DNA from: an uncultured Pelagibacteraceae bacterium
Lineage (GTDB): Bacteria > Pseudomonadota > Alphaproteobacteria > Pelagibacterales > Pelagibacteraceae
NCBI GenBank assembly: GCA_902570055.1
Contig: CACFWQ010000004.1
Span: 1 to 41,420 of the forward strand
Length of the DNA stretch: 41,420 nt
Direction: 5' to 3'
A program made the position numbers and the translations under genes. The notes under the pieces are model-generated. The model worked only from the letters and a program-made list of their open reading frames with translations. It did no database searches and was not told the DNA's origin. Below, piece after piece: positions 1 to 7,438 of this stretch. Position 1 is the stretch's first letter, and every line of letters starts with the position of its first letter.

Positions 1-1577
1 CCCTCAATGTGCAGATCCTCATCTGTTACAACATCAAAATCAATATTCTTTTCTTCCAGCCAATCTGTTAAATGTAGATCTGCATTCAACTGCCATAAAG
101 AAGGTGACAACCAATGTCTATATTTTGGTCTCATATTAAGAATAGGTCTCAATCTAGATGAAATAGCAACTCCAGTTCCATCGGAGTGTTTAGAATAAGT
201 GGACAGTCCATATTCTCTATGTTCATTAAGATACAAATCTGAAGCTGCTAAAACTGGAACTTTTCCGGCAAGTAACTGGGCAACTACTGAATTTGTTCCT
301 AAATTATCATTTGAATAAGCCATGTAACTGTTTGTAGGAAGTACAAACAAAAGTTTTGAAGTAGTTTTTCCTTTCGGAGGTTTTATAACAAATGGTATAA
401 AATCCTCAGTCTCTTGAGAGTCTTCCCCATTAATTCTTAATCTAGCAGCGTAAACTCCACTTTTAATTAAGTCAGGAATTTCGTATGTAAAGTCTACTTC
501 CCATCTTGCATCATCAATATCATCATCATGAAAATGGATTGCTCCATATTCTTCAGGTTTATGGTGAAAGACCATTTCATCAGCTGTCCAGTTGTATCCT
601 GTCATTCCTCTGCAAGGTAAATTAATGATGAAACCATTTAAATGGTTTGAGGTAGCATCAATAATAAAAGTTGAAGCAATATTTTTAGTAATATTTGCGT
701 GAAAATCCCAAGCTCCAATTACTTCAGATCTAAGTTCTGCTGTACAACCGCCATAACCTCTAGCTAAAGATTCAATTTCAGCTTTTGATAAAGCTTTTTT
801 ACTTAGTCTTGGTCTATCAATCTTTCCATTATAAGTTAAAGTCTGTTCAGGTAATTCAATTGGATTTAACGCTTCTTTATAGTGAGCACCTTGTATGTGT
901 CTTCCAGAGCGATCGTTAAGAGTACATGCTGCCATTAAAAAAGGGGCATCATTAGCACGCGGCTTTAAATTATTTGTTGCTTCAACAACAGAAGTTGTTT
1001 CGTCTGCTGGGTGTAACAATGACATTCCCAATCCACCATTAGTTGGTGTTACGCATGGTTCTTGATAAAGTTTTATTTTTCCTGTTTCAGCATCGTAACT
1101 TGCTGCAATAAGATACCAAACTTTAGCCATTAATTTTTTTTCGCTTGATAAGTTCATGACTTGACCCGCTCCATCACCAATCATTACAGAAAGACAAGAA
1201 TTTTCATCAATAAAAAGACCATATCCACTTTTAGTTTTTTCATTCCATTTTGTTAGAACACCTTGTTTCCCTTTTTCAGGTGTTGTTGGAAATATATATG
1301 CTTGTAAAGTAAAGCTTGTTGTATTTAACCTATCGTCTTGCGGTATAACAATGTATGAGCCACCGTGTATTCTTTGATTTCTTCCTTGGTAAGTTTTATT
1401 GCATTGTGCACCAATTTCTTCTTCTTTATATCCTGGTCCCTCTGGATTAGTATCTCCGTGAATTAATCTTACAATTTGAACATCGTAATTTTCACTTTTT
1501 TCTGCATTAACATAAAATTTTACTTGTTCGCCTGGGAATGCAGAGTATTTATCACTATATCCTGTAATCCTTAGCAT
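1..1577 (-). CDS. N,N-dimethylformamidase large (beta) subunit-like protein, partial (3' end beyond left edge)
   Basis: The frame is open from an ATG at 1577 to the window edge, giving about 525 residues of a protein whose family is usually near 750-770 residues. An AAGAGG ribosome site about five bases upstream fixes the start. The N-terminus reads MLRITGYSDKYSAFPGEQV, then an IVRLIHGDTNPEGPGYKEEE stretch, which I recognise as the hallmark start of the DmfA2 family. A LamG-like jelly-roll segment follows, and then a region with PTNSYMAYSND typical of the catalytic domain. In characterised dimethylformamidases this subunit carries a mononuclear iron bound by Tyr and Glu and hydrolyses an N-substituted formamide to formate and an amine. 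It follows its small-subunit partner by 22 bases and ends the rhodopsin-flotillin operon as far as seen. Family assignment is strong; the substrate is unknown and could be another amide. Confidence 0.8.
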   Translation of the reverse strand, partial: MLRITGYSDKYSAFPGEQVKFYVNAEKSENYDVQIVRLIHGDTNPEGPGYKEEEIGAQCNKTYQGRNQRIHGGSYIVIPQDDRLNTTSFTLQAYIFPTTPEKGKQGVLTKWNEKTKSGYGLFIDENSCLSVMIGDGAGQVMNLSSEKKLMAKVWYLIAASYDAETGKIKLYQEPCVTPTNGGLGMSLLHPADETTSVVEATNNLKPRANDAPFLMAACTLNDRSGRHIQGAHYKEALNPIELPEQTLTYNGKIDRPRLSKKALSKAEIESLARGYGGCTAELRSEVIGAWDFHANITKNIASTFIIDATSNHLNGFIINLPCRGMTGYNWTADEMVFHHKPEEYGAIHFHDDDIDDARWEVDFTYEIPDLIKSGVYAARLRINGEDSQETEDFIPFVIKPPKGKTTSKLLFVLPTNSYMAYSNDNLGTNSVVAQLLAGKVPVLAASDLYLNEHREYGLSTYSKHSDGTGVAISSRLRPILNMRPKYRHWLSPSLWQLNADLHLTDWLEEKNIDFDVVTDEDLHIE

Positions 1578-1599
1578 TCTAACCTCTTATATATATTAA

Positions 1600-2019
1600 T
1601 CATTCTGCATACTTCTCTAAAAGATCCACAACTCTCTTTAAAAAAATAGCATGTTCACAAGCTTCCTCTGAAGAAAAAGATTCTTCCAAAATTTTAACTG
1701 GTTCCCCTCTTACTCCTGTAACTATACCTATTCTATAATCTTTAAAATCTTTTTTACACACTGTTACATATTTTTTGACTGCCATTGGCTGTCGTCTAAG
1801 TTTATCTAAAACAATTTGGAGTTCCTTGCTATGTTCAACCATTGGCTGGCCTTTGTGGGGTTGAGGAGCTTTACCAACTGGACATGCTCTATGCTCTTCA
1901 ATTAATTTATTTCTCATTTTTTCATCTTTTAATAACGGAAGAACATAAGTACGGGTTATATAATCGTCTGTACTTGTATGGCCTTGATTTAGCTGTACTC
2001 CAGTTTTATCTTTAATCAT
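1600..2019 (-). CDS. N,N-dimethylformamidase small (alpha) subunit-like protein
   Basis: A 139-residue protein. From memory of the DmfA1 small subunit (about 130 residues) the pattern agrees along most of the length: an IEEHRACPVGKAPQPH segment near residues 40-55, an LRRQP step near 74-78, then KKYVTV...DYRIGIVTGVRGEP and a C-terminal EEACEHAIFLKRVVDL helix. In the known enzyme this subunit packs against the iron-containing large subunit and is needed for activity. Here it lies 22 bases before the large-subunit gene and 3 bases after the alpha/beta hydrolase, so all three are probably co-translated. The large-subunit neighbour makes the call much safer than sequence alone would. Confidence 0.72.
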   Translation of the reverse strand: MIKDKTGVQLNQGHTSTDDYITRTYVLPLLKDEKMRNKLIEEHRACPVGKAPQPHKGQPMVEHSKELQIVLDKLRRQPMAVKKYVTVCKKDFKDYRIGIVTGVRGEPVKILEESFSSEEACEHAIFLKRVVDLLEKYAE

Positions 2020-2022
2020 AAA

Positions 2023-2877
2023 TTACTTGTTCGTCCTTTCTTTAATAATTTTTAAAGCCTCCATTAGATATATTCTAAATACTTCATGATTTTCGCTCAT
2101 CGGAAAATGTCCTATATCGGTCATTTCTATATAAACTCCTCCTTTTATTTGTCTTGCGGTATTCTCTGTAGCCTCTGGAGGTGTTAAATAATCATAAGTT
2201 CCTGTTAACATTACAACTGGACATTTATGTCCATCGATATTTTTTAATTCTTTTCTTAAATCATGATCAACTGAGTAAAAATATAGGTCTCCTTTAAATG
2301 CTTCAGAGCCTTGAGTATAGTAATGCCAAGTTAACCATCTATCTTTTTCTGGAGATTGCGGTGCCATTAAATCCCATGTTCCACTAGCGCAAACCTGAGC
2401 AGCATTTGCATGGGGATGCCTCCACCAATCTAAATAAAATCCTGGGGCATAATCAGCTGCTTCTACTGGTATAACTGCTCTAAATTTATTTGGATGACGT
2501 AATGCTAATTGTAAAGCAACATTTCCACCAAAAGATGAGCCCATAAAAATGGGTTTTTGTAAACCCAGGGCATCACATAGCTTTATAATGAAATTACAGT
2601 AGTGTTCTGCTTTTAATTTGTATTCTTCTTTCCACCATTCTTTATTGTGTGGAGGATCTGATTTTCCATGTCTCGGTAAGTCATATGCTATAACATTATA
2701 ATCTTTAGTAATTTCTGGGTCTTCTAGTAATCCTCTCCACTGATGATTGTGACATCCTGCTGTATGTTGGCAAATTAATGGTATTCCTTTTCCATTTTGA
2801 AGATAAAAAACTTTATACTCACAATCATCAACCTCAATTGTAACATAACGTCCTACAACATCATGATGCTTTACCAT
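2023..2877 (-). CDS. Alpha/beta hydrolase of the rhodopsin-flotillin operon
   Basis: A 284-residue single-domain alpha/beta-hydrolase. The nucleophile elbow is GSSFGG with Ser115, the acid is probably Asp229 in GTYDYLTPPE, and the base is His257 in IGHFPMSENH. The oxyanion region is QHTAGCH near 37-43 rather than the usual HGxx. There is no signal peptide, so it is probably cytoplasmic. It has no close likeness to the two 257-residue hydrolases elsewhere in the window. Its position between an SCP2-like gene and the dimethylformamidase-like subunits suggests it processes a small ester or amide in the same pathway, but the substrate cannot be read from sequence. Confidence 0.85.
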   Translation of the reverse strand: MVKHHDVVGRYVTIEVDDCEYKVFYLQNGKGIPLICQHTAGCHNHQWRGLLEDPEITKDYNVIAYDLPRHGKSDPPHNKEWWKEEYKLKAEHYCNFIIKLCDALGLQKPIFMGSSFGGNVALQLALRHPNKFRAVIPVEAADYAPGFYLDWWRHPHANAAQVCASGTWDLMAPQSPEKDRWLTWHYYTQGSEAFKGDLYFYSVDHDLRKELKNIDGHKCPVVMLTGTYDYLTPPEATENTARQIKGGVYIEMTDIGHFPMSENHEVFRIYLMEALKIIKERTNK

Positions 2878-2908
2878 TGTAATGCTCCTTTTAATTTAAA
2901 ATATTTCA

Positions 2909-3298
2909 TTAGACTGGTACTCCTGTTTTTCTTAATAATTCAAACTGAACTGTAAAATTTCTAAGATTTTTCATTAAAACCAAATGATTGCCTTCAATTT
3001 TTAAGTCTCTTAAAAAACTTGCTGACCATATACCGTGATACATTGGTTTTGGCATTGGTTGGCCAAATTCTCTCCAAGTTTTTGCTGATGCTCTTAAAGC
3101 AAAATCGTATGGATCTAAAGGTGAAGGATTTGTATTAATATTTTTTACTTTACCATCGTGCATTTCAATAATTATTTTTGCACTTTCCATGTCAAACATG
3201 AAGGAACATGTATAATATTTTGCCATAGCTTTAATAGTGTCATCACTATTAGTAGCTTCTTCATATTTCTTTGCCCAGTTATCTAAACCACTACTCAT
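2909..3298 (-). CDS. SCP2-like (sterol carrier/lipid-binding) protein
   Basis: A 129-residue soluble protein with the pattern of the SCP2 fold: an FMFDMESAKIIIEMHDGKV beta region near 34-52, a DPYDFALRASAKTWREF helix region near 82-98, a WSASFLRDLKIEGNHL segment, and a C-terminal FTVQFELLRK. SCP2 domains bind lipids or acyl chains in a hydrophobic tunnel. It lies 15 bases after flotillin. A lipid-binding protein in the same transcript as a membrane-microdomain scaffold is suggestive, but no lipid ligand is known. I am fairly confident of the fold and have no basis for a specific ligand. Confidence 0.65.
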   Translation of the reverse strand: MSSGLDNWAKKYEEATNSDDTIKAMAKYYTCSFMFDMESAKIIIEMHDGKVKNINTNPSPLDPYDFALRASAKTWREFGQPMPKPMYHGIWSASFLRDLKIEGNHLVLMKNLRNFTVQFELLRKTGVPV

Positions 3299-3313
3299 AA
3301 TATTTTACTTTCG

Positions 3314-5272
3314 TTACTTAGAACTCTTAGTTCCTTTAGTTGGATTATTATCAAAGTTCATATGATAATCTTTTTTTGGATTCTCATAGTCACCAAGAAT
3401 GTTTCTAATATTGCTTATCTCCCCAGGATTCATTCCAATTTCTTTGAGCAAACTATCTAGAAATGGTTGATGCGCTCTATAACGTAGTGCGGAACTAACA
3501 ACATTATCAGCTAAATTACCATTTCTTCCAGTTCCTGCTGGGCCGTTTTCTCCTGAGCTGGAAGTTCCACTAAAGCCGGGTAAACCATTGACATCAACAA
3601 TTTTAATATCTCCAATGTTCGCCATCGGTTTAACACTTTCTCTAATTATTCCTTCAATTTTTTCAGCAAGTTTTATTCTTAAAGCACTTCTTCTGCTTGC
3701 GTCACTTCTTAAGTTCTCGGCAGCATTGAGTGCTTCTTTACCAGCAGCATCTATCTCATATCTTAGTTTCGCTGCCATAGTTGCATACTTATCTTGTTCA
3801 GCTTTTGAAGCAGCAGAAATAACATCAACTTTCTTGATACCTTGCGCTTTCTCAACATATTTAGCTGAGTTAGCTTTTTCTTCAGCTTCTATTGCTTTTT
3901 CCCTTGTTCTTTCTTCTTCAGCTTTAGATTTCAAGACTTGCTTTGATTTATTTATAACTTCAAGATTTTTTTGATGTTCTTCTATGCTTAATCTCTTCAC
4001 TTTATCTATATCAAGAAGCCTTACTTCTCTTTCGGTCTCAATTCTGTGGGAATCTATATTTCTTTGTTGAGCAATTTTAGCATTTTTAATTTCTTGTTCA
4101 GAAATTATTTGCGCCTCTTCAGCTTCTTTTTGTCTTTCAGACTGCTCTTTTATTATAGCTGCTTTTTCTTGTGCACGTTTCATATCAACTAATCTTTGTT
4201 TTTCTAAACGTGCATACTCGCTTTCTTTATCTAAATTCAAAATCTTAACTTCTGTTTCTAGATCTTTTTGTCTTATGTCATAAGCGGCATTTTTTTCCAA
4301 TTCATTTTGTTCTTTTCTTCTTTTTTCAATTTCTGCAATCAATCTTGTTTCTGTTAATTTTTTTTCAACCTCAATAACCTGATTTTGAGAAATTTTCGCT
4401 ACTTCTACTTGTTCTTGACTTCTTATTTCAGCTTCTTCGGCTTCACGTTCTTTTTCTGCTTTTTGTTTTACAGTCTCTGTTCTTTCTTTTGCTTTTTGGA
4501 TAGCAACTTCCCTCTCTTGCTGATATCTCGAAAATTCTTCATTTTTTTTAATTTCTAATTCTTTTTGAACTGTTTCCAAGTTTTTATTTTCAATAGAAAT
4601 CTTTGTATCTTGAGTTATATCATTTCTTTTTTTCTTTCTTGACTCAATTTGTTCTGTTAACTGTGTTAAACCTTGCGAGTCAAAAGTATTAGCTGGATTA
4701 AACTGCTCAATTGGAGTTTGATCCAATGATATTATAGAAACAGTTTCTAATGCTAGGCCAGTATGGCCTATTGATGCATCTGCAATTTTCGTAACTTCTT
4801 TTACAAATTGTCCTCGATTTTCTTGAATTTCATCTAATGTCATTTTTGCAGCAACTTCACCGAGTGCATCTGCAAAACGTCCTTGAACTACTTCTCTTAA
4901 ATGTTCAGGATCAAGAGTTCTATTACCTAAAGTTTGTGCGGCAGTTGCTACCGCTCTTTCATCTGGTGGGACTTTTGTAAAAAATTCTGTCACTAACTCT
5001 GCTCTCATTCTATCTTTTGTAATTAGCGATTTATCTCCACCTCTTTTGATAGTTATGCTTAAGGTGCGCATCCCAACTTGAGTAATATTGTGAATTATAG
5101 GTAAAACAAAAGCTCCCCCGGATATTACAACCTTTTCACCGAGCATTCCTGTACGTACAAATGAAACTTCTTTTGATGATCTTCTATATAGCCAATGTAA
5201 TAAATAAACTATAATTGCTATAGCAAGTGCAAGTAGAATTATCGCTGCTATTATGTCTGCTCCTCTTGTCAT
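3314..5272 (-). CDS. Flotillin/SPFH-domain protein associated with the rhodopsin
   Basis: A 652-residue flotillin-like protein. One membrane-inserting hydrophobic segment lies at about residues 6-28, the SPFH domain at about 35-200, a long Glu/Lys/Arg-rich coiled coil at about 205-480, and a C-terminal domain at about 480-630 after which the tail is polar. The coiled coil holds an internal duplication: residues about 249-325 resemble about 355-431 at a constant offset of 106, including an EAEEA block in each copy. Flotillins oligomerise at the inner face of the membrane and scaffold microdomains. An AAGGAGGG ribosome site at 5280-5287, seven bases before the ATG, supports the start. The gene follows the rhodopsin by 22 bases, the defining arrangement of flotillin-associated rhodopsins. 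Confidence 0.92.
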   Translation of the reverse strand: MTRGADIIAAIILLALAIAIIVYLLHWLYRRSSKEVSFVRTGMLGEKVVISGGAFVLPIIHNITQVGMRTLSITIKRGGDKSLITKDRMRAELVTEFFTKVPPDERAVATAAQTLGNRTLDPEHLREVVQGRFADALGEVAAKMTLDEIQENRGQFVKEVTKIADASIGHTGLALETVSIISLDQTPIEQFNPANTFDSQGLTQLTEQIESRKKKRNDITQDTKISIENKNLETVQKELEIKKNEEFSRYQQEREVAIQKAKERTETVKQKAEKEREAEEAEIRSQEQVEVAKISQNQVIEVEKKLTETRLIAEIEKRRKEQNELEKNAAYDIRQKDLETEVKILNLDKESEYARLEKQRLVDMKRAQEKAAIIKEQSERQKEAEEAQIISEQEIKNAKIAQQRNIDSHRIETEREVRLLDIDKVKRLSIEEHQKNLEVINKSKQVLKSKAEEERTREKAIEAEEKANSAKYVEKAQGIKKVDVISAASKAEQDKYATMAAKLRYEIDAAGKEALNAAENLRSDASRRSALRIKLAEKIEGIIRESVKPMANIGDIKIVDVNGLPGFSGTSSSGENGPAGTGRNGNLADNVVSSALRYRAHQPFLDSLLKEIGMNPGEISNIRNILGDYENPKKDYHMNFDNNPTKGTKSSK

Positions 5273-5294
5273 AAATTATCCCTCCTTCTTAAAT

Positions 5295-5993
5295 TTAAGC
5301 TTCCTTTCTCGTGTCTTGTAAAGCCGCACTATAAATTATCATTCCAAAGATAATTTTGTTTAGTATATCGGCTAAGTTGTAAATTATGTTTAAGCTGTTA
5401 ATATTTGCTCCTCCAGCTAAGTGTTCTATAAAGTATCCAATATGATAGATCGAAAAACCTATTGTGATTATTAATCTGTTTGCGAAAAAAGCCATTTGGA
5501 CACTCTCATTATTGCAGGTTGCATTATTTCTTCCTGCATCACCCATATAAAGTTCACCAATAATATAAAGCCAACCTACTATACCTACTAGGAAACCAAG
5601 TGTAACACTCATGTATCCATAAGCCCCTAATAGCTGTGCTATGACCCAGACAAGTGTTCCAACAAGTAAACGCCAAAACATTCCTCTCTTAACATCAGTA
5701 ACTGACCTAAGCATTACATAAAAAGTTAGTATTGTGAGAGGAAAAGTTAAAATCCAATCAATATATCTTAGTGCTGTGGGTGCTTGTCCGTTCAAAATCC
5801 ACAAATTTTTTGCATAGAAGTAGTGAATAGAGGACATCAGGGCAATAACTCCAACTAAATTCATTGCTGTTCCCCATCTACTCGATAGACGACCCCTTTC
5901 TAGAAAGAAAAATATCGCTGCTCCTATCATTGCAACCGAGATTAGCCAGAAAGAACCTCCAACAACGTCCTGTGGTAGCAATAATTTGTTCAT
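5295..5993 (-). CDS. Flotillin-associated rhodopsin (FArhodopsin), divergent proteorhodopsin paralogue
   Basis: A 232-residue seven-helix microbial rhodopsin. Helix C reads RYIDWILTFPLTILTFY, giving R76, counter-ion D79, T83 and T90 where proteorhodopsin has R94, D97, T101 and donor E108. The spectral-tuning site (105 in proteorhodopsin) is T87. H57 matches the conserved H75. Helix G keeps D209 and the retinal Schiff-base lysine K213. In helix F the usual W and P of WxxYP are F180 and H184, while Y183 is kept. Absence of a carboxylate donor argues against an ordinary proton pump. It is the first gene of the operon, preceded by GAGGGG just before the ATG. A light-sensing, structural or retinal-less role is possible; function is not established. 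Confidence 0.9.
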   Translation of the reverse strand: MNKLLLPQDVVGGSFWLISVAMIGAAIFFFLERGRLSSRWGTAMNLVGVIALMSSIHYFYAKNLWILNGQAPTALRYIDWILTFPLTILTFYVMLRSVTDVKRGMFWRLLVGTLVWVIAQLLGAYGYMSVTLGFLVGIVGWLYIIGELYMGDAGRNNATCNNESVQMAFFANRLIITIGFSIYHIGYFIEHLAGGANINSLNIIYNLADILNKIIFGMIIYSAALQDTRKEA

Positions 5994-6273
5994 GACCCCT
6001 CTTTTTAATCTCTAATTCGTAAAAAAATTGATTTAATTATCAATTTTCACACAAATCAATCTAAAAATAATTTATTTTTTTCATATATTTTTTTTAAGCA
6101 GTTTCTGCTCCAAAAATTGATATATTTGGCCACAAAAAAAATTTTAATTTTAGATTCAATCATTGCTAGAATTTTTTTTAAAAACTTGCTTTTCTATATT
6201 TTAAAATACATCGACTTGTATATAAATTTAAAATTCTGTTTTGCTGAGTGTTTATTACCTATATTATGCTTCA
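5994..6273. promoter_or_regulatory. Divergent intergenic region between the rhodopsin operon and parA
   Basis: This very AT-rich gap of about 280 bases should contain the promoter of the minus-strand rhodopsin operon and that of the plus-strand ParA gene. An inverted repeat AATTGAT-N6-ATCAATT lies at 6026-6045, about 33 bases upstream of the rhodopsin start, and a further AATCAAT lies at 6054-6060. I could not pick convincing -35/-10 boxes because nearly every hexamer is A/T. A short reading frame in the gap overlaps the ParA gene in another frame and has no recognisable protein features. Confidence 0.4.
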
Positions 6274-6912
6274 ATGCTTTCCAAAGTCATAACTATTGCA
6301 CAACAAAAAGGTGGTACTGGAAAAACCACACTTGCAGTACATTTGGCTTTAGCTTTTATAAAATACCATAATTTAAAAATTGCTATTATTGATACTGATC
6401 CACAAGGAAGCCTAGGACAATGGTTTATGATACGATCGGAAAAAAAACTTTCAAACGATAATTTAACTTTTAAAACTGCTAGTTTATGGGGAGCGCAGTA
6501 TGAGTCAAAAACATTAAAAAAAGACCATGATATTGTAATTATTGATACTCCCCCAAAAATAGAATCTGATGCACGTCCATCAATTGAGGCTGCGGACTTG
6601 GTGCTAATTCCTATGGCTGCTTCTCATGTTGATTTTTGGGCGACAGGGGCAATTGTAGAAATTGCAAAAAAAGCAAATAAAAAGATTTTAATACAAATAA
6701 ATAGATCTAATCAAAGATCTAAACTTATGAGCAAAACGAATGATTTTATTAAAAGCTTAAATCTTTTAGCAACTAAAACAATAATTGGAAATCGTCAAAT
6801 TTACACTGCTTCTATGGGAGAGGGTAAAACTGCTGTTGAAAAGCAAAAAAAAAGTAATGCTGTGGAAGAAATTAAACAACTTTCTGAACAAATTCTATTA
6901 GAAATAAAATAA
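6274..6912 (+). CDS. Orphan ParA/MinD-family ATPase
   Basis: About 212 residues from the ATG at 6274. A TTG further upstream in the same frame would add 11 hydrophobic residues not expected in this family, so I chose the ATG. The deviant Walker A motif KGGTGKTT is at residues 12-19, the switch I-like DTDPQGS at 40-46 and the Walker B-like VIIDTPP near 88-94. ParA-family ATPases dimerise with ATP and position DNA or protein cargo. No ParB, parS-like repeats or replication gene lies beside it, so chromosome or plasmid partition is not indicated here. It is followed after two bases by a thioesterase gene. Confidence 0.85.
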   Translation: MLSKVITIAQQKGGTGKTTLAVHLALAFIKYHNLKIAIIDTDPQGSLGQWFMIRSEKKLSNDNLTFKTASLWGAQYESKTLKKDHDIVIIDTPPKIESDARPSIEAADLVLIPMAASHVDFWATGAIVEIAKKANKKILIQINRSNQRSKLMSKTNDFIKSLNLLATKTIIGNRQIYTASMGEGKTAVEKQKKSNAVEEIKQLSEQILLEIK

Positions 6913-6914
6913 TA

Positions 6915-7382
6915 ATGTCTCTTCTGCTTACTACAAAAAAAATAATTAAAGAATGGACTGATTATAACAATCATATGAATTTATCTTATTATATTTTGGT
7001 ATTTGATATGGGAGCAGAAGTAATGCTCTCTAAATTTAAAATGGGAGAACATTCTGCCAAAACAACTAAAAAAAGTACAATGGTTGTAGAAACGCACACT
7101 ACTTATAATAATGAGGTTCAAGAAGGAGATGAGGTTAATATTTTTTTATCTCACGTTGATCATGATAAAAAAAGAATACATTATAAGTTAGAAATGTATG
7201 ACAAAAATAAAAAAGTATTGTCTGCAACAACTGAAGTTTTGTCTCTATATATTGATTTAAATCTTAGAAAAGTTGCTGAATTTGAAGAGGAAAAGAAAGC
7301 TATTATGAATGATTTTATTAGTAAAAATAAATCAAACTTTAAATCAGATAATTTGTATTTCTCAAATAAGCTAAAAAAATAA
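6915..7382 (+). CDS. 4HBT hotdog-fold thioesterase, betainyl-CoA thioesterase-like
   Basis: A 155-residue hotdog-fold protein. The EWTDYNNHMNLSYYILVFD stretch near residues 13-31 is the 4HBT active-site region (D16, N19, H20 area) and strongly resembles thioesterases of carnitine catabolism that hydrolyse betainyl-CoA. The C-terminal third is lysine-rich and without features. It begins two bases after the ParA stop and is followed by a TauD-type dioxygenase after about 56 bases. The trimethylammonium link is consistent with the phosphonate/quaternary-amine flavour of the next genes, but a general acyl-CoA thioesterase is equally possible. Confidence 0.7.
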   Translation: MSLLLTTKKIIKEWTDYNNHMNLSYYILVFDMGAEVMLSKFKMGEHSAKTTKKSTMVVETHTTYNNEVQEGDEVNIFLSHVDHDKKRIHYKLEMYDKNKKVLSATTEVLSLYIDLNLRKVAEFEEEKKAIMNDFISKNKSNFKSDNLYFSNKLKK

Positions 7383-7438
7383 TTAATTACAATATAAAAT
7401 TTGATGACAAAAATATTCACTAGATATAATGTTGAGTT

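Noticed and set aside
7-198. A 63-residue plus-strand reading frame at the left edge
   Set aside because: It lies wholly opposite the well-supported dimethylformamidase-like large-subunit gene and has no recognisable protein character.
5295-5993. Calling the rhodopsin an ordinary proton-pumping proteorhodopsin
   Set aside because: The donor glutamate is replaced by T90, helix F lacks the usual W and P, and a flotillin gene follows directly.
6117-6371. An 84-residue plus-strand reading frame upstream of and within parA
   Set aside because: It overlaps the ParA start in another frame, is low in complexity and has no ribosome site.
6241-6912. ParA starting at the upstream TTG
   Set aside because: It would add a hydrophobic YYLYYAS stretch absent from the family; the ATG at 6274 gives the standard start before the Walker motif.
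6274-6912. Plasmid or phage partition locus
   Set aside because: No ParB, centromere-like repeats, replication gene, integrase or attachment site is visible around it.
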